Shown here one piece after another: positions 50,322 through 59,120 of a stretch of DNA of 64,000 nt. Numbering within the stretch: position 1 is the first letter of the stretch; every line of letters starts with the position of its first letter. The translations under genes and the position numbers were made by a program. The stretch is from Halorubellus sp034808145 (GTDB lineage: Archaea > Halobacteriota > Halobacteria > Halobacteriales > Natrialbaceae), in NCBI RefSeq assembly GCF_034808145.1, contig NZ_JAXHGM010000004.1:248001-312000 (forward strand), in the 5' to 3' direction. The notes beneath the pieces were generated by a model. That model searched no databases and was not told the DNA's origin. It was given only the letters and a program-made list of their open reading frames with translations.

Positions 50322-51398
50322 ATGCCTTCGAACAGGCGGAAGTTCCTGGCGAGTGCGGCTGGCATCGGCGCGGCGACAACCGCTGGCTGTCTCTCGAGTC
50401 TCGGCGGCTCTGGAAGTGACGGCACGAACGTCGGCGTCGTGTACGCTCTCGGTGGTCTCGGCGACAAGGCGTTCAACGACATGGCCAAGCAGGGCATCGA
50501 CCAGGCCATCGAGGACCACGACATCAACTACCAGGGCGCCGAGCCCTCGGGGAACAGCGAGTTCCCGACGCTCCAGAAGAAGTTCGCCGACTCGAGCAAC
50601 CCGGACTACGACCTCGTGTGTTGTGTCGGGTTCGCGCAGTCGGAGGCGCTCTCGGAGAACGCCGACCAGTACTCCGACCAGCAGTTCATGATCGTCGACT
50701 CCGTCGTCGAGAGCGACAACGTCGCGAGTTACGTCTTCAAGGAGCAACTCGGCTCGTTCCAGGTTGGGCACATGGCGGGCCTGCTCACGCAGCGTGACTT
50801 CTCGACGGGCGGCGACGACATGACCGACGCGTCGACGAACACGGACGCGGCGACGGTCGGGTTCGTCGGCGGGAAGGAGAACTCGCTCATCAAGAAGTTC
50901 GAAGCTGGCTTCATCGCCGGCGCGAAGCACGCCGGCGACGTGAAGGTCCGCTCGGCGTACGCGGGCTCGTGGAGCGACCCCGCGAAGGGCAAGGAGATCG
51001 CGCTCTCGATGTACGACAACGGCGCGGACATCGTCTACCACGCCGCGGGCGGAACCGGGACGGGCGTCTTCGGTGCGGCCCAGGAGCGCGGTCGGTACGC
51101 CATCGGCGTCGACTCCGACCAGTCCAAGTCCGCGAAGGAGTACAAGGACGTCATCCTCGCGAGCATGGTCAAGCACGTCGACACCGCGGTCCTCACGAGC
51201 GTCGAGAACGTCGTGAACGACGAGCACGCGGGTGGTGAAGTGAGTGCACTCGGCCTGGAGCGAGGCGGCGTCGAGGCCGTGCTCGGACAGGCGCTCGGGT
51301 CGGAGATCCCGAGCGAGGTCACGAGCGCACTCGAGGAGTCCAAGTCCAGTATCGTCGACGGCGACATCTCGGTGCCGACGAACCCGGAAAAGGCCTGA
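50322..51398 (+). CDS. BMP-family nucleoside-binding lipoprotein
   Basis: A 358-residue substrate-binding protein of the BMP/PnrA family, which binds purine and pyrimidine nucleosides for ABC import. The signal is Tat-type with a lipobox (PSNRRKFLASAAGIGAATTAGC), so the mature protein is a lipid-anchored receptor. Typical segments are 'VGVVYALGGLGDKAFNDMAK', 'DYDLVCCVGFAQSEAL' and 'AGGTGTGVFGAAQERG' with the family pattern of substrate residues. It starts the operon whose next genes are the ATPase and two permeases. Confidence 0.93.
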   Translation: MPSNRRKFLASAAGIGAATTAGCLSSLGGSGSDGTNVGVVYALGGLGDKAFNDMAKQGIDQAIEDHDINYQGAEPSGNSEFPTLQKKFADSSNPDYDLVCCVGFAQSEALSENADQYSDQQFMIVDSVVESDNVASYVFKEQLGSFQVGHMAGLLTQRDFSTGGDDMTDASTNTDAATVGFVGGKENSLIKKFEAGFIAGAKHAGDVKVRSAYAGSWSDPAKGKEIALSMYDNGADIVYHAAGGTGTGVFGAAQERGRYAIGVDSDQSKSAKEYKDVILASMVKHVDTAVLTSVENVVNDEHAGGEVSALGLERGGVEAVLGQALGSEIPSEVTSALEESKSSIVDGDISVPTNPEKA

Positions 51399-51423
51399 GC
51401 GGTTACCTCTCACCGATTCCTTC

Positions 51424-51495
51424 ATGACCGAATCCACGACGACGGGCAGGCACGGAAGTGACGCGCGCGTAGTCCGGGGAGGGACGTGGCCGTGA
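51424..51495 (+). CDS. Possible 23-codon ORF coupled to the transporter ATPase gene
   Basis: A short frame (MTESTTTGRHGSDARVVRGG and three more residues) begins with ATG 25 bases after the binding-protein stop. Its TGA overlaps the chosen GTG of the ATPase gene as GTGA, the same junction used by real gene pairs in this window. A GGAGG sequence lies inside it, nine bases before that GTG. It may only bring ribosomes to the ATPase start; the peptide shows no recognisable feature. Confidence 0.3.
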   Translation: MTESTTTGRHGSDARVVRGGTWP

Positions 51496-53048
51496 GTTCG
51501 CTCGCGGTGCATCTCGACGGCATCACGAAGCGCTTCCCGGGCGTGGTCGCGAACGACGACGTCGACCTCCGCGTCGAGGAGGGCTCGGTGCACGCCCTCC
51601 TCGGGGAGAACGGCGCCGGGAAGACGACGCTGATGAACGTCCTCTACGGGCTCTACGAGCCGACGGAGGGCGTCGTTCGGCTGGACGGCGAGGCGATGGA
51701 CTTCGATTCGCCGCGGGACGCGATCGACGCGGGGGTCGGCATGATCCACCAGCACTTCATGCTCGTCGACCCGATGACGGTGACGGAGAACGTCGTCCTC
51801 GGGAACGAACCCCGGAAGTGGGGCGGGCTCGCGGTGGACCGCGAGGCGTCCCGGGAGGCGGTCGTCGAACTCGCCGACCGGTACGGGTTCGATGTGGAGC
51901 CCGATGCCGCCATCGAGGACATCAGCGTCGGGGAACAGCAGCGCGTGGAGATACTGAAGGCGCTGTACCGCGGTGCGGACGTCCTCATCCTCGACGAGCC
52001 GACGGCCGTGCTGACGCCGCAGGAGGTCGAGGAGCTGTTCGCGGTGTTCGAGGAGTTGACGTCGCAGGGGAAGACGATCATCTTCATCTCGCACAAGCTC
52101 GACGAGGCGATGGGCGCGGCCGACGACATCACCGTGCTCCGGGACGGCGTGAACGTCGGGACGGTTGACGCGGACGCGACGAGCCGCGAGGAGCTCGCGG
52201 AGCTGATGGTCGGCCGTGAGGTCCTGCTCGACGTCGACAAGGCGTCGACGTCGACGGGTGCGTCCGCGCTCTCGGTGTCGGACCTGACGGTCCGCGACGA
52301 GCGCGACGTCGTCGCGGTCGACGACGTGAGTTTCGACGTCCACGAGGGCGAGGTGTTCGGTATCGCCGGCGTGGACGGGAACGGTCAGAGCGAGCTCGTC
52401 GAAGCCGTCACGGGCCTCAGGGACGCCGAGTCGGGAACGGTCGCGTTCGACGGCGAGGACGTGACGGACGCGTCCCGTCGGAGTCTCATCGCTCGCGGGA
52501 TGGCGTACGTCCCGGAGGACCGCCAGGAGCGCGGCCTCGTGATGGACTACGACCTCGTCGAGAACGGCTTGCTCGGGAAGCAACACGACCCCGAGTTCGC
52601 GCCGAACGGCCGCATCGACTGGGAGGGAACGTACGGGCACGTGACCGACGTCATCGAGGAGTACGACGTTCGCCCGCCGGACCCGAGTGCGAGCGCGAAG
52701 AGCCTCTCGGGCGGGAACCAGCAGAAGTTCATCGTCGGTCGCGAGTTCAGTCAGGACCCCGAGGTCGTCGTGGCGTCGCATCCGACGCGCGGCGTCGACA
52801 TCGGGAGCGTGGAGTTCATCCACGAGCAACTGCTCGACCTGCGAGCGCGCGGGAAGGCGATACTGCTCGTGTCCTCGAAGCTCGACGAGGTCCAGTCGCT
52901 CTCGGATCGGCTCGCGGTCGTGCACGACGGCGAGTTCGTCGACGTCGTCGACCCGGCGACGACGACCGAGGAGGAGCTCGGACTCCTCATGGGTGGCGAG
53001 ACCGTCGCTACCGTCGACGCGGCGCCGGCACGAGGTGACGACGCATGA
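51492..53048 (+). CDS. Nucleoside ABC transporter ATPase (two ATPase domains)
   Basis: About 518 residues with two fused nucleotide-binding domains, as in RbsA/NupA-type importers. The first has Walker A GENGAGKTT, signature 'ISVGEQQRVEILKALYRGAD' and Walker B LILDEPTAVL. The second has a degenerate Walker A (GVDGNGQSE) but an intact signature 'LSGGNQQKFIVGREFS', the usual asymmetry in this family. The GTG at 51492 is preferred over the GTG at 51486 because GGAGG (51478-51482) is then at a normal distance. The stop overlaps the first permease gene as ATGA. Confidence 0.93.
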   Translation: MSSLAVHLDGITKRFPGVVANDDVDLRVEEGSVHALLGENGAGKTTLMNVLYGLYEPTEGVVRLDGEAMDFDSPRDAIDAGVGMIHQHFMLVDPMTVTENVVLGNEPRKWGGLAVDREASREAVVELADRYGFDVEPDAAIEDISVGEQQRVEILKALYRGADVLILDEPTAVLTPQEVEELFAVFEELTSQGKTIIFISHKLDEAMGAADDITVLRDGVNVGTVDADATSREELAELMVGREVLLDVDKASTSTGASALSVSDLTVRDERDVVAVDDVSFDVHEGEVFGIAGVDGNGQSELVEAVTGLRDAESGTVAFDGEDVTDASRRSLIARGMAYVPEDRQERGLVMDYDLVENGLLGKQHDPEFAPNGRIDWEGTYGHVTDVIEEYDVRPPDPSASAKSLSGGNQQKFIVGREFSQDPEVVVASHPTRGVDIGSVEFIHEQLLDLRARGKAILLVSSKLDEVQSLSDRLAVVHDGEFVDVVDPATTTEEELGLLMGGETVATVDAAPARGDDA

Positions 53049-54340
53049 CCGACGACCAGCCGGACCGGTCCGGCGACGACGCCGACCCGTCGAACGCACC
53101 TGCCGGGGGCGCCGGCGACGAGCCGGCGACCACCGAGGTCGACGACCGCGACATCCCGTCGTGGTCCGAGTCCGCGGCGTCCCGGATCGTCACCGCGGAC
53201 GCCAAGGAGCGCGTGTTCATCAGCGTCGCGGCGTTCGTCGCGAGCGTCCTCGTCGGGAGCGTCCTCGTGTACCTCTCCGGGCTCGTCGTCGACTGTGCGA
53301 GCGGCGGGTTCCTCGGGTCGTGCTACAACCCGTTCCTCGTCTACTACTACCTGTTCGTCGACCCGTTCATCGGCGGGTTCAACGTCGCACTCGTGATGAA
53401 GGAGGCCGTCCTCCTGCTGTTCACTGGGCTGTCGGTCGCCGTGGCGTTCCGTGCGGGCCTGTTCAACATCGGCTCGCAAGGGCAGCTCGTCCTCGGCGGG
53501 CTCGCGACGGCGCTCGCGCTCGTGTTCGTCGCGCCGCTCGCACCCGGTGGCGTCCTCGGGACGCTCGTCCTCGTCCCGTTCGCGCTGTTCGTCGGCGCCG
53601 TCTTCGGCGGCCTCTACGCCGCCATCCCCGGCGCGCTCAAGGCGTACGCGGAGGCGAACGAGGTCATCACGACGATCATGCTGAACTTCGTCGCGACGAA
53701 CCTCGCGTTCTTCCTCATCTCGACGTACTACCAGGACCCCGGGAGCGGGAGCGTCCAGACGGTCGCCATCCCGGAGGCCGCACGCCTGAAACCGATCATT
53801 CCGTTCTTCGAGGGCGCGCAGTTCTCTATCCTCGCACTCGCGCTCGGACTCGCGCTCACCGGCGGGACGTACTACGTGCTCGCGAACACCGCGTTCGGGT
53901 ACGACGTCCGGACGAGCGGCCTGCAGGCCGCCGCCGCCGACTACGCGGGCGTCGACCCGAAGCGGCTCGTCGTCTCCAGCATGACGCTGTCGGGCGCGCT
54001 CGCCGGCGTCGGCGGCGCCGTCTACGTCATGATGGTGATGACACGGTACCGGACGGGCGTCCCGTCGCTCGGGTTCGACGGCATCACCGTCTCCATCCTC
54101 GCCGGGAACAACCCGCTCGGCGTCATCCCCGCCGCACTGCTGTTCGGCGTGATGAAGGCCGGGAGCCTCTCCATCGACTTCAGTCTCGGCGTCCCGAAGC
54201 AGCTCGTCGGCGTCCTCCGCGGGCTCGTCATCCTCTTCGTCGCGATGCCGGAGTTCTTCCGGATGCTCGCGCGCTACACGCCACTCGGGCCGGACGCGGA
54301 CCGCGCGGTCGCGACCGACGGAGGTGAGGACGATGGTTGA
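53045..54340 (+). CDS. Nucleoside ABC transporter permease 1
   Basis: A 431-residue membrane protein of the BPD_transp_2 family. A hydrophilic N-terminus of about 55 residues rich in Asp, Gly and Pro precedes eight to ten helices. Family segments are 'AVAFRAGLFNIGSQGQLVLG', 'AYAEANEVITTIMLNFVATN', 'SGALAGVGGAVYVM' and 'FDGITVSILAGNNPLGV'. It pairs with permease 2 to form the channel. The gene overlaps both neighbours. Confidence 0.93.
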   Translation: MTDDQPDRSGDDADPSNAPAGGAGDEPATTEVDDRDIPSWSESAASRIVTADAKERVFISVAAFVASVLVGSVLVYLSGLVVDCASGGFLGSCYNPFLVYYYLFVDPFIGGFNVALVMKEAVLLLFTGLSVAVAFRAGLFNIGSQGQLVLGGLATALALVFVAPLAPGGVLGTLVLVPFALFVGAVFGGLYAAIPGALKAYAEANEVITTIMLNFVATNLAFFLISTYYQDPGSGSVQTVAIPEAARLKPIIPFFEGAQFSILALALGLALTGGTYYVLANTAFGYDVRTSGLQAAAADYAGVDPKRLVVSSMTLSGALAGVGGAVYVMMVMTRYRTGVPSLGFDGITVSILAGNNPLGVIPAALLFGVMKAGSLSIDFSLGVPKQLVGVLRGLVILFVAMPEFFRMLARYTPLGPDADRAVATDGGEDDG

Positions 54341-55394
54341 CCGGAACGCGTACGTCGCGGGCGCCGCAGGCGGCGCGGTCGTCGTGCTCGCGTTGTTCGT
54401 GTTCGCGTTCGTGTTCCCCGTGGACTGGGTGGTCGCGCTCGTCGACCAGCTCGACACGAGCCTGCTCTCCGCGGCACTCCGTCTCTCCGTCCCGATCGGG
54501 TTCGCGGCGCTCGGCGGAATCTTCGCGGAGAAGTCCGGCGTCATCAACATCGGACTCGAAGGCCTGCTCATCGCCTCCGCGTTCACGAGCATCGCGGTCG
54601 CGTGGGGACTCCAGGGGTCGGTCAGTCCGTCGACGGCCGCGTGGGCCGGGTTCGCCGGCGCGGTCCTGGCGAGCACGCTGCTCGCGCTCCTGTTCGCGAT
54701 CGTCACCATCCGGTACGAGGCCGACCAGATCATCGCCGGGCTGGCGGTCTGGCTGGTCGCGCTCGGGTTCGCGCCGTTCGCGAGCCAGATCATCTGGGAC
54801 TCGGTGAACTCGCCGGCGGTCCCGACGCTCGAGAACTGGGTCGTCCCCGGCCTCGTCGAGATACCCGTCCTCGGCCCGGCCGTGTTCGACTCGAACCCGA
54901 CGGTGTACCTGATGCTGCTCGCAGTCCCGGTCTCGTGGTACGTCCTCAACCGCACCGCGTTCGGCCGCTGGGTGCGCGCGAGCGGCGAGAACCCGAAGGC
55001 GCTCGACACCGCGGGCGTGAACGTTCGACGCGTCCGGTACGCGAGCGTCCTCCTCTCCGGCGTCTTCTCCGGCATCGGCGGCGCCGGTCTCGCGCTCGGT
55101 CAGGTCGGGCAGTTCATCGGGAGCGGCCAGACGATGGTCTCCGGCCGCGGCTGGATCGGGATCACCGCGTACCTGATGGGGAACTACAACCCCATCGGCG
55201 CGTTCGCGTCGTCGTTCCTGTTCGCCGGCCTGAACGCGCTCCAGTTCCGCGTCCAGCAGATCGCGGAACTGAACATCGCACCGTCGCTCGTCCAGATGGT
55301 GCCGTTCGTCGCCGTCATCGTCGTCCTCGCGCTCGTCGGGAAGACCCGCATCCCCGACGCCGCCGGCGACCACTACGAGTCCGGCGACGACTGA
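54333..55394 (+). CDS. Nucleoside ABC transporter permease 2
   Basis: A 353-residue partner permease of the same family, with 'LGGIFAEKSGVINIGLEGLL', 'TIRYEADQIIAGLAVWLVAL', 'SGVFSGIGGAGLALGQVGQF' and 'RGWIGITAYLMGNYNPIGAF'. The ATG at 54333 is preferred: GGAGGTGAGG lies just upstream inside permease 1 at Shine-Dalgarno distance. A GTG at 54324 would overlap that sequence. It overlaps permease 1 by eight bases and is the last transporter gene. Confidence 0.93.
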   Translation: MVDRNAYVAGAAGGAVVVLALFVFAFVFPVDWVVALVDQLDTSLLSAALRLSVPIGFAALGGIFAEKSGVINIGLEGLLIASAFTSIAVAWGLQGSVSPSTAAWAGFAGAVLASTLLALLFAIVTIRYEADQIIAGLAVWLVALGFAPFASQIIWDSVNSPAVPTLENWVVPGLVEIPVLGPAVFDSNPTVYLMLLAVPVSWYVLNRTAFGRWVRASGENPKALDTAGVNVRRVRYASVLLSGVFSGIGGAGLALGQVGQFIGSGQTMVSGRGWIGITAYLMGNYNPIGAFASSFLFAGLNALQFRVQQIAELNIAPSLVQMVPFVAVIVVLALVGKTRIPDAAGDHYESGDD

Positions 55395-55428
55395 CCGACG
55401 GCCTCGAGTGACGGCCACTCGCCGTCGC

Positions 55429-56250
55429 TCACCGCTCTCGACGGTCCAGGAACCGCTCGAGTGCCTCGGTCGCCGCGTCGACGTCCTCGATGTCCTCGCG
55501 GTCGAAGCGGTCCGCGCGCTCGAAGTATCGACTCGCTCGATGCAGGACGAGCGCGTCGTCGGTGAGCTCGAAGGCATCGAAGTCCGGCCAGGCGACGAGC
55601 GACGAATCGACGAGGACGCCGCCGTCCCGCACCTCGACGGTTCGTTCGCCGTCGATGCTCGCGACCACCGCTGTAAACGGCGCGAGGGCGAGCCACCAGT
55701 TCGTCGACGCCAGTTCGAGGTCGAGCACCAGCGCCGCTGGGACGCACGCGATGGCGATCGCGGCGAGTATCCCGGCGGCGTACTTGCTGTGGCGACGCTG
55801 CGTCGGCGGTTGCCGCGCCGACCACGACGCGTACAGCGTCGACCCCTCCTGCACGCTCCACTTCCACAGCGGGACGTTCGCGAGGAGCGCGACGAGCCCA
55901 CCGATTGTCGACGCGATCGCGCCGGCGAGGAGCGCCCCCACGATGGCGTCCGACGGAGCGGTCACGAAGACGACGTACGCGAGCACGACGGCGAGGAAGA
56001 CGACCGGGATACCGACGAAGGACGCGACCCCGAGCGTCCCGTGCAGGCGGTCGTGCATCGACCGGTCGTAGGCCGCCCGGCCGCCGGCGACCCCGCCGGC
56101 GACCCCCGAGAGGAGCCCGATCGCGACGCCAGCCCACCACGGTCCGAGGGCGAGGGCGACCGCGCCGACGCCGAGGAGAGTCGCGAGCACGCCACCGACC
56201 CAGACGCCGATCCCTGCGAACAGCGTCCACCGATACCAGTTCCGAGTCAT
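55429..56250 (-). CDS. Membrane protein with a PH-like C-terminal domain
   Basis: A 273-residue protein. About five to six helices lie in the first 190 residues: 'WTLFAGIGVWVGGVLATLLG', 'LGVASFVGIPVVFLAVVLAY', 'IVGALLAGAIASTIGGLVAL' and others. A small beta domain follows ('RTVEVRDGGVLVDSSLVAWP', 'DFDAFELTDDALVLHRAS'), which resembles bacterial PH/DUF membrane-associated domains. The function is unknown. It lies, reversed, inside the nucleoside locus between the permeases and cdd. CGTTTACG (56273-56280) lies about 28 nt before its ATG. Confidence 0.72.
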   Translation of the reverse strand: MTRNWYRWTLFAGIGVWVGGVLATLLGVGAVALALGPWWAGVAIGLLSGVAGGVAGGRAAYDRSMHDRLHGTLGVASFVGIPVVFLAVVLAYVVFVTAPSDAIVGALLAGAIASTIGGLVALLANVPLWKWSVQEGSTLYASWSARQPPTQRRHSKYAAGILAAIAIACVPAALVLDLELASTNWWLALAPFTAVVASIDGERTVEVRDGGVLVDSSLVAWPDFDAFELTDDALVLHRASRYFERADRFDREDIEDVDAATEALERFLDRRER

Positions 56251-56361
56251 ACCTCATCGTCGCGCCGCAAAGCACGTAAACGCTCAGACGTGTTTTCGGA
56301 CCGAGAAAACGCGACCCGCGGACCGGATGGTTCTTTGCCCGTGGCGTCAGTCCGGACGCGT

Positions 56362-56760
56362 ATGGAAGACGACGAACTGGTCGACGCCGCGAGGGCCGTC
56401 CAGTCCGAAGCGTACGTGCCGTACTCCGAGTACCCCGTCGGCGCAGCGATCGAGACCGCGGACGGCGAGGTCTACGTGGGCTGTAACCTGGAGAACGCGA
56501 ACTACTCGAACAGCCTGCACGCCGAGGAGGTCGCCATCGCCGAAGCGCTGAAGAACGGCCACGAATCGTTCGCGAAGATCGCGGTGTCGTCCGGCGAACG
56601 GGACGCCGTGACGCCGTGCGGGATGTGCCGGCAGACGCTCGCGGAGTTCTGCGACGAGGACTTCCGCGTCATCTGTGACGCCGGCGACGGCGACGTGCGA
56701 GAGCACGCGCTCGGCGACCTCATCCCGGAGACCATCAGCCGGGAGACCCTCGACAGGTAG
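56362..56760 (+). CDS. cdd: Cytidine deaminase
   Basis: A 132-residue zinc enzyme that converts (deoxy)cytidine to (deoxy)uridine. Zinc ligand and catalytic Glu are in 'NSLHAEEVAIAEAL' (Cys in place of His is usual in tetrameric forms; here the motif reads HAE), and the two Cys are in 'TPCGMCRQTLAEFC'. The substrate-binding 'NLENANYSNSLHAEE' is typical. It acts between nucleoside import and the phosphorylase 75 bases downstream. GTTCTTTGCC lies about 28 nt before the ATG. Confidence 0.95.
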   Translation: MEDDELVDAARAVQSEAYVPYSEYPVGAAIETADGEVYVGCNLENANYSNSLHAEEVAIAEALKNGHESFAKIAVSSGERDAVTPCGMCRQTLAEFCDEDFRVICDAGDGDVREHALGDLIPETISRETLDR

Positions 56761-56835
56761 CGGTCCCGGACCCCGTACGCGGTCGGTGGACGTGACGCAG
56801 CAGCCTTTTAGGGTCGCTCGCGCTACGAGCAGGGT

Positions 56836-57657
56836 ATGACTGGCGACAGCGAAGACCCGAACGCGGACGTCCAGTACCACGTCGAGGTCGGCCCCGAGGA
56901 CGTGAGCGACGCGGTGCTCCTCCCGGGGAACCCCGAGCGCGTCGACAAGGTCGTCGACCTCTGGGACGACCACGAGGAGAAGGCGTATCACCGCGAGTAC
57001 CGGACCGCGACCGGGCACTACGAGGACGCCGATATCTCGGTGACGTCGACGGGTATCGGGTCGCCGTCCGCGGCCATCGCGGTCGAGGAGCTCGCTCGCG
57101 TCGGCGTTGAGACGTACATCCGCGTCGGGTCGTGTGGCGCCATCCAGCCGGAGATGGACGTCGGCGACCTCGTCATCACGACGGGCGCGGTCCGCCAGGA
57201 GGGGACGAGCGACGAGTACGTCCGCGAGGACTACCCGGCGGTCGCGGACAACGAGGTCGTCGCGGCGCTCGTCGCCGCCGCCGAACGCCTCGGCTACGAC
57301 TACCACACCGGGTTGACGATGAGCGCGGACAGCTTCTACGCCGGCCAGGGCCGCCCGGGGTTCGAGGGGTTCGAGGCCGCTGGCGCGGACTCGCTCGTCG
57401 AGGAACTCCAGGACGCGAACGTGAAGAACATCGAGATGGAGGCCGCGGCCATCCTCACGCTCGCGAACGTCTACGGGCTCCGTGCGGGCGCGGTCTGCTC
57501 GGTGTACGCGAACCGGGTCACCGGGGAGTTCCGGACCGAGGGCGAGTCTCGCGCCGCCGAGACCGCGAGCCTCGCCGTGAAGCTCCTCCGGAAGATGGAT
57601 GCGGTGAAGGCCGAGGCCGGCGTCGACCACTGGCATCCCGGCCTCAGTCTCGACTGA
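56836..57657 (+). CDS. udp: Uridine phosphorylase-like nucleoside phosphorylase
   Basis: A 273-residue PNP/UDP-family enzyme that splits a nucleoside with phosphate into base and pentose-1-phosphate. Signatures are 'AVLLPGNPERVDKVVDLWDD', 'TSTGIGSPSAAIAVEEL', 'RVGSCGAIQPEMDVGDLVI' and 'NVKNIEMEAAAILTLANVYG'. Uridine is the likely substrate given the adjacent cytidine deaminase, but other nucleosides are possible. CTTTTAGG (56805-56812) lies about 28 nt before the ATG, so it also has its own promoter. Confidence 0.92.
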   Translation: MTGDSEDPNADVQYHVEVGPEDVSDAVLLPGNPERVDKVVDLWDDHEEKAYHREYRTATGHYEDADISVTSTGIGSPSAAIAVEELARVGVETYIRVGSCGAIQPEMDVGDLVITTGAVRQEGTSDEYVREDYPAVADNEVVAALVAAAERLGYDYHTGLTMSADSFYAGQGRPGFEGFEAAGADSLVEELQDANVKNIEMEAAAILTLANVYGLRAGAVCSVYANRVTGEFRTEGESRAAETASLAVKLLRKMDAVKAEAGVDHWHPGLSLD

Positions 57658-57840
57658 CGGCGCTCGTCGACGGAAGGTCTTGGCGAACAGGCGACGAGAC
57701 GGTCGCCGCGAGGGGTCGTCGCACTCCCGCCTCGGCCCTCGCGTCGCGAACGGTCAGCGCACGCCGCGTGTGGCCGCGGCTCCGCAGTTGAACGTTTGGT
57801 CCGAGAGACGGAGAGCGAGAGCTGTGGTCTGCTGCGAGCG

Positions 57841-59010
57841 TTAGAGCATGCTCCAGGCGGAGACGGCGCGGCCGTAGCCGGCGACGTCCGCGATCCAGCG
57901 CGCGGCGATGGCCTTCTTGAGGTTCTTCGCGGGGAACCCGCCGAACGTCGTCACGGGCGCGCTCACGCCGAACGCCTGGACGTCGTGCGCGACGGCCTTG
58001 TCGCCGACGCTGATGACGGTACCCTTGTCCTCGTGCACCCACGACGTGAGGCGGCGGCCCTCGATGGTCCGGACGACGTTCTCCGCGGCGACGTCCGCGG
58101 CCTGCCACGCGGCCTGCGCGGTCGGCGGCGCGGGGTCCTCGCCGGGCTGTTCGATGATCGCGGAGTCGCCGATGGCGAACACGCGGTCGTCCGTCGTCTG
58201 GAAGTCCTGCCCGGTCTGGAAGCGGTTGTGTTCCTTGTCGACCTCGGTCTCCCCGAGCGCGTCGCGGCCCGTGATGCCGCCCGTCCAGAGGAGGACGTCG
58301 TAGTCCATCTCGGCGTCCTCGCCGATGTAGACCGTCTCCTCGTCGACCTCGCCGATGAACTCGCCGGTGAGGATGTTGATGTCGAGCGCCTCTAGGCGCT
58401 TGCGGAGCGCGCCCTGGACCTCGGGGTCGTTCCCCGGGAAGACGGAGTCCAAGCCCTCGACGAGATGGACGTCGATCGGTGCGCGCTTCTCGTCGCGGAA
58501 CTTCGCGATCTCCGCGGCGGACTGGATGCCGGAGAGGCCGGCGCCGCCGACGATGACGTCCGCGGGGTCGCTCCGGGTCGCGTCCGCGGCGGCGTCGCTG
58601 ACGGCGTCGTGGATGGCGAGCGCGTCGTCAGCCGACTTCAGCGTGAGCGAGTGCTCTTCGAGCCCGTCGATGCCGAAGAACGCCGTCTGGCTGCCGAGGG
58701 CGACGAGACAGTAGTCGTACTCGATGGTGTCGCCGTCGTCGAGTTCGACCTCGCGCGCCTCCTCGTCGAGTCCGACGACTTCGCCACGCACGAACTCCGT
58801 GCTGTGGTCGGCGATCTCCCGCACGGGAATCTTGATCTTCTCCGCGACGGACGGCTCCCGGATGATGCGGTGGGACTCGTGGAGAACGAGGTGATAGTCG
58901 ACGTCCGCGACCCACGTGATGGAGACGTTGGAGCCGGCGCGCTTCTGGAGTTCCTTGACCGCGCCAGCGCCTGCGTAGCCGGCGCCGAGCACGGTGACGT
59001 TCGTGGCCAT
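57841..59010 (-). CDS. NDH-2-like FAD/NAD-dependent oxidoreductase
   Basis: A 389-residue flavoprotein of the type II NADH dehydrogenase family, which passes electrons from NADH to quinone at the inner face of the membrane without pumping. FAD binding is at 'NVTVLGAGYAGAGAVKEL', NAD binding at 'DVIVGGAGLSGIQSAAEIAK', and the second FAD motif at 'RVFAIGDSAII'. The end ('VSAWSML') is short and amphipathic, possibly a membrane foot. CTTTGTACC on the minus strand lies 28 nt before the ATG. Confidence 0.88.
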   Translation of the reverse strand: MATNVTVLGAGYAGAGAVKELQKRAGSNVSITWVADVDYHLVLHESHRIIREPSVAEKIKIPVREIADHSTEFVRGEVVGLDEEAREVELDDGDTIEYDYCLVALGSQTAFFGIDGLEEHSLTLKSADDALAIHDAVSDAAADATRSDPADVIVGGAGLSGIQSAAEIAKFRDEKRAPIDVHLVEGLDSVFPGNDPEVQGALRKRLEALDINILTGEFIGEVDEETVYIGEDAEMDYDVLLWTGGITGRDALGETEVDKEHNRFQTGQDFQTTDDRVFAIGDSAIIEQPGEDPAPPTAQAAWQAADVAAENVVRTIEGRRLTSWVHEDKGTVISVGDKAVAHDVQAFGVSAPVTTFGGFPAKNLKKAIAARWIADVAGYGRAVSAWSML

Positions 59011-59120
59011 ATCGTCTCGTCAGTAACCCTCCGGTACAAAGGTGTTGAAACGCGAGTCGTCGTGCGATACGTTGTCACCCCGTCGTCGGGCGGTCCGTGT
59101 CGTCGCGGGCGGGCAGCCGG

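Noticed and set aside
50187..53099. 970-codon minus-strand frame across the nucleoside transporter genes
   Set aside because: Antisense shadow caused by high G+C; composition is Arg/His/Val-rich and the plus strand holds well-conserved ABC transporter genes.
52751..55075. 774-codon minus-strand frame across the permease genes
   Set aside because: Antisense to two permeases with clear family motifs; very Glu/Arg/Asp-rich and without recognisable domains.
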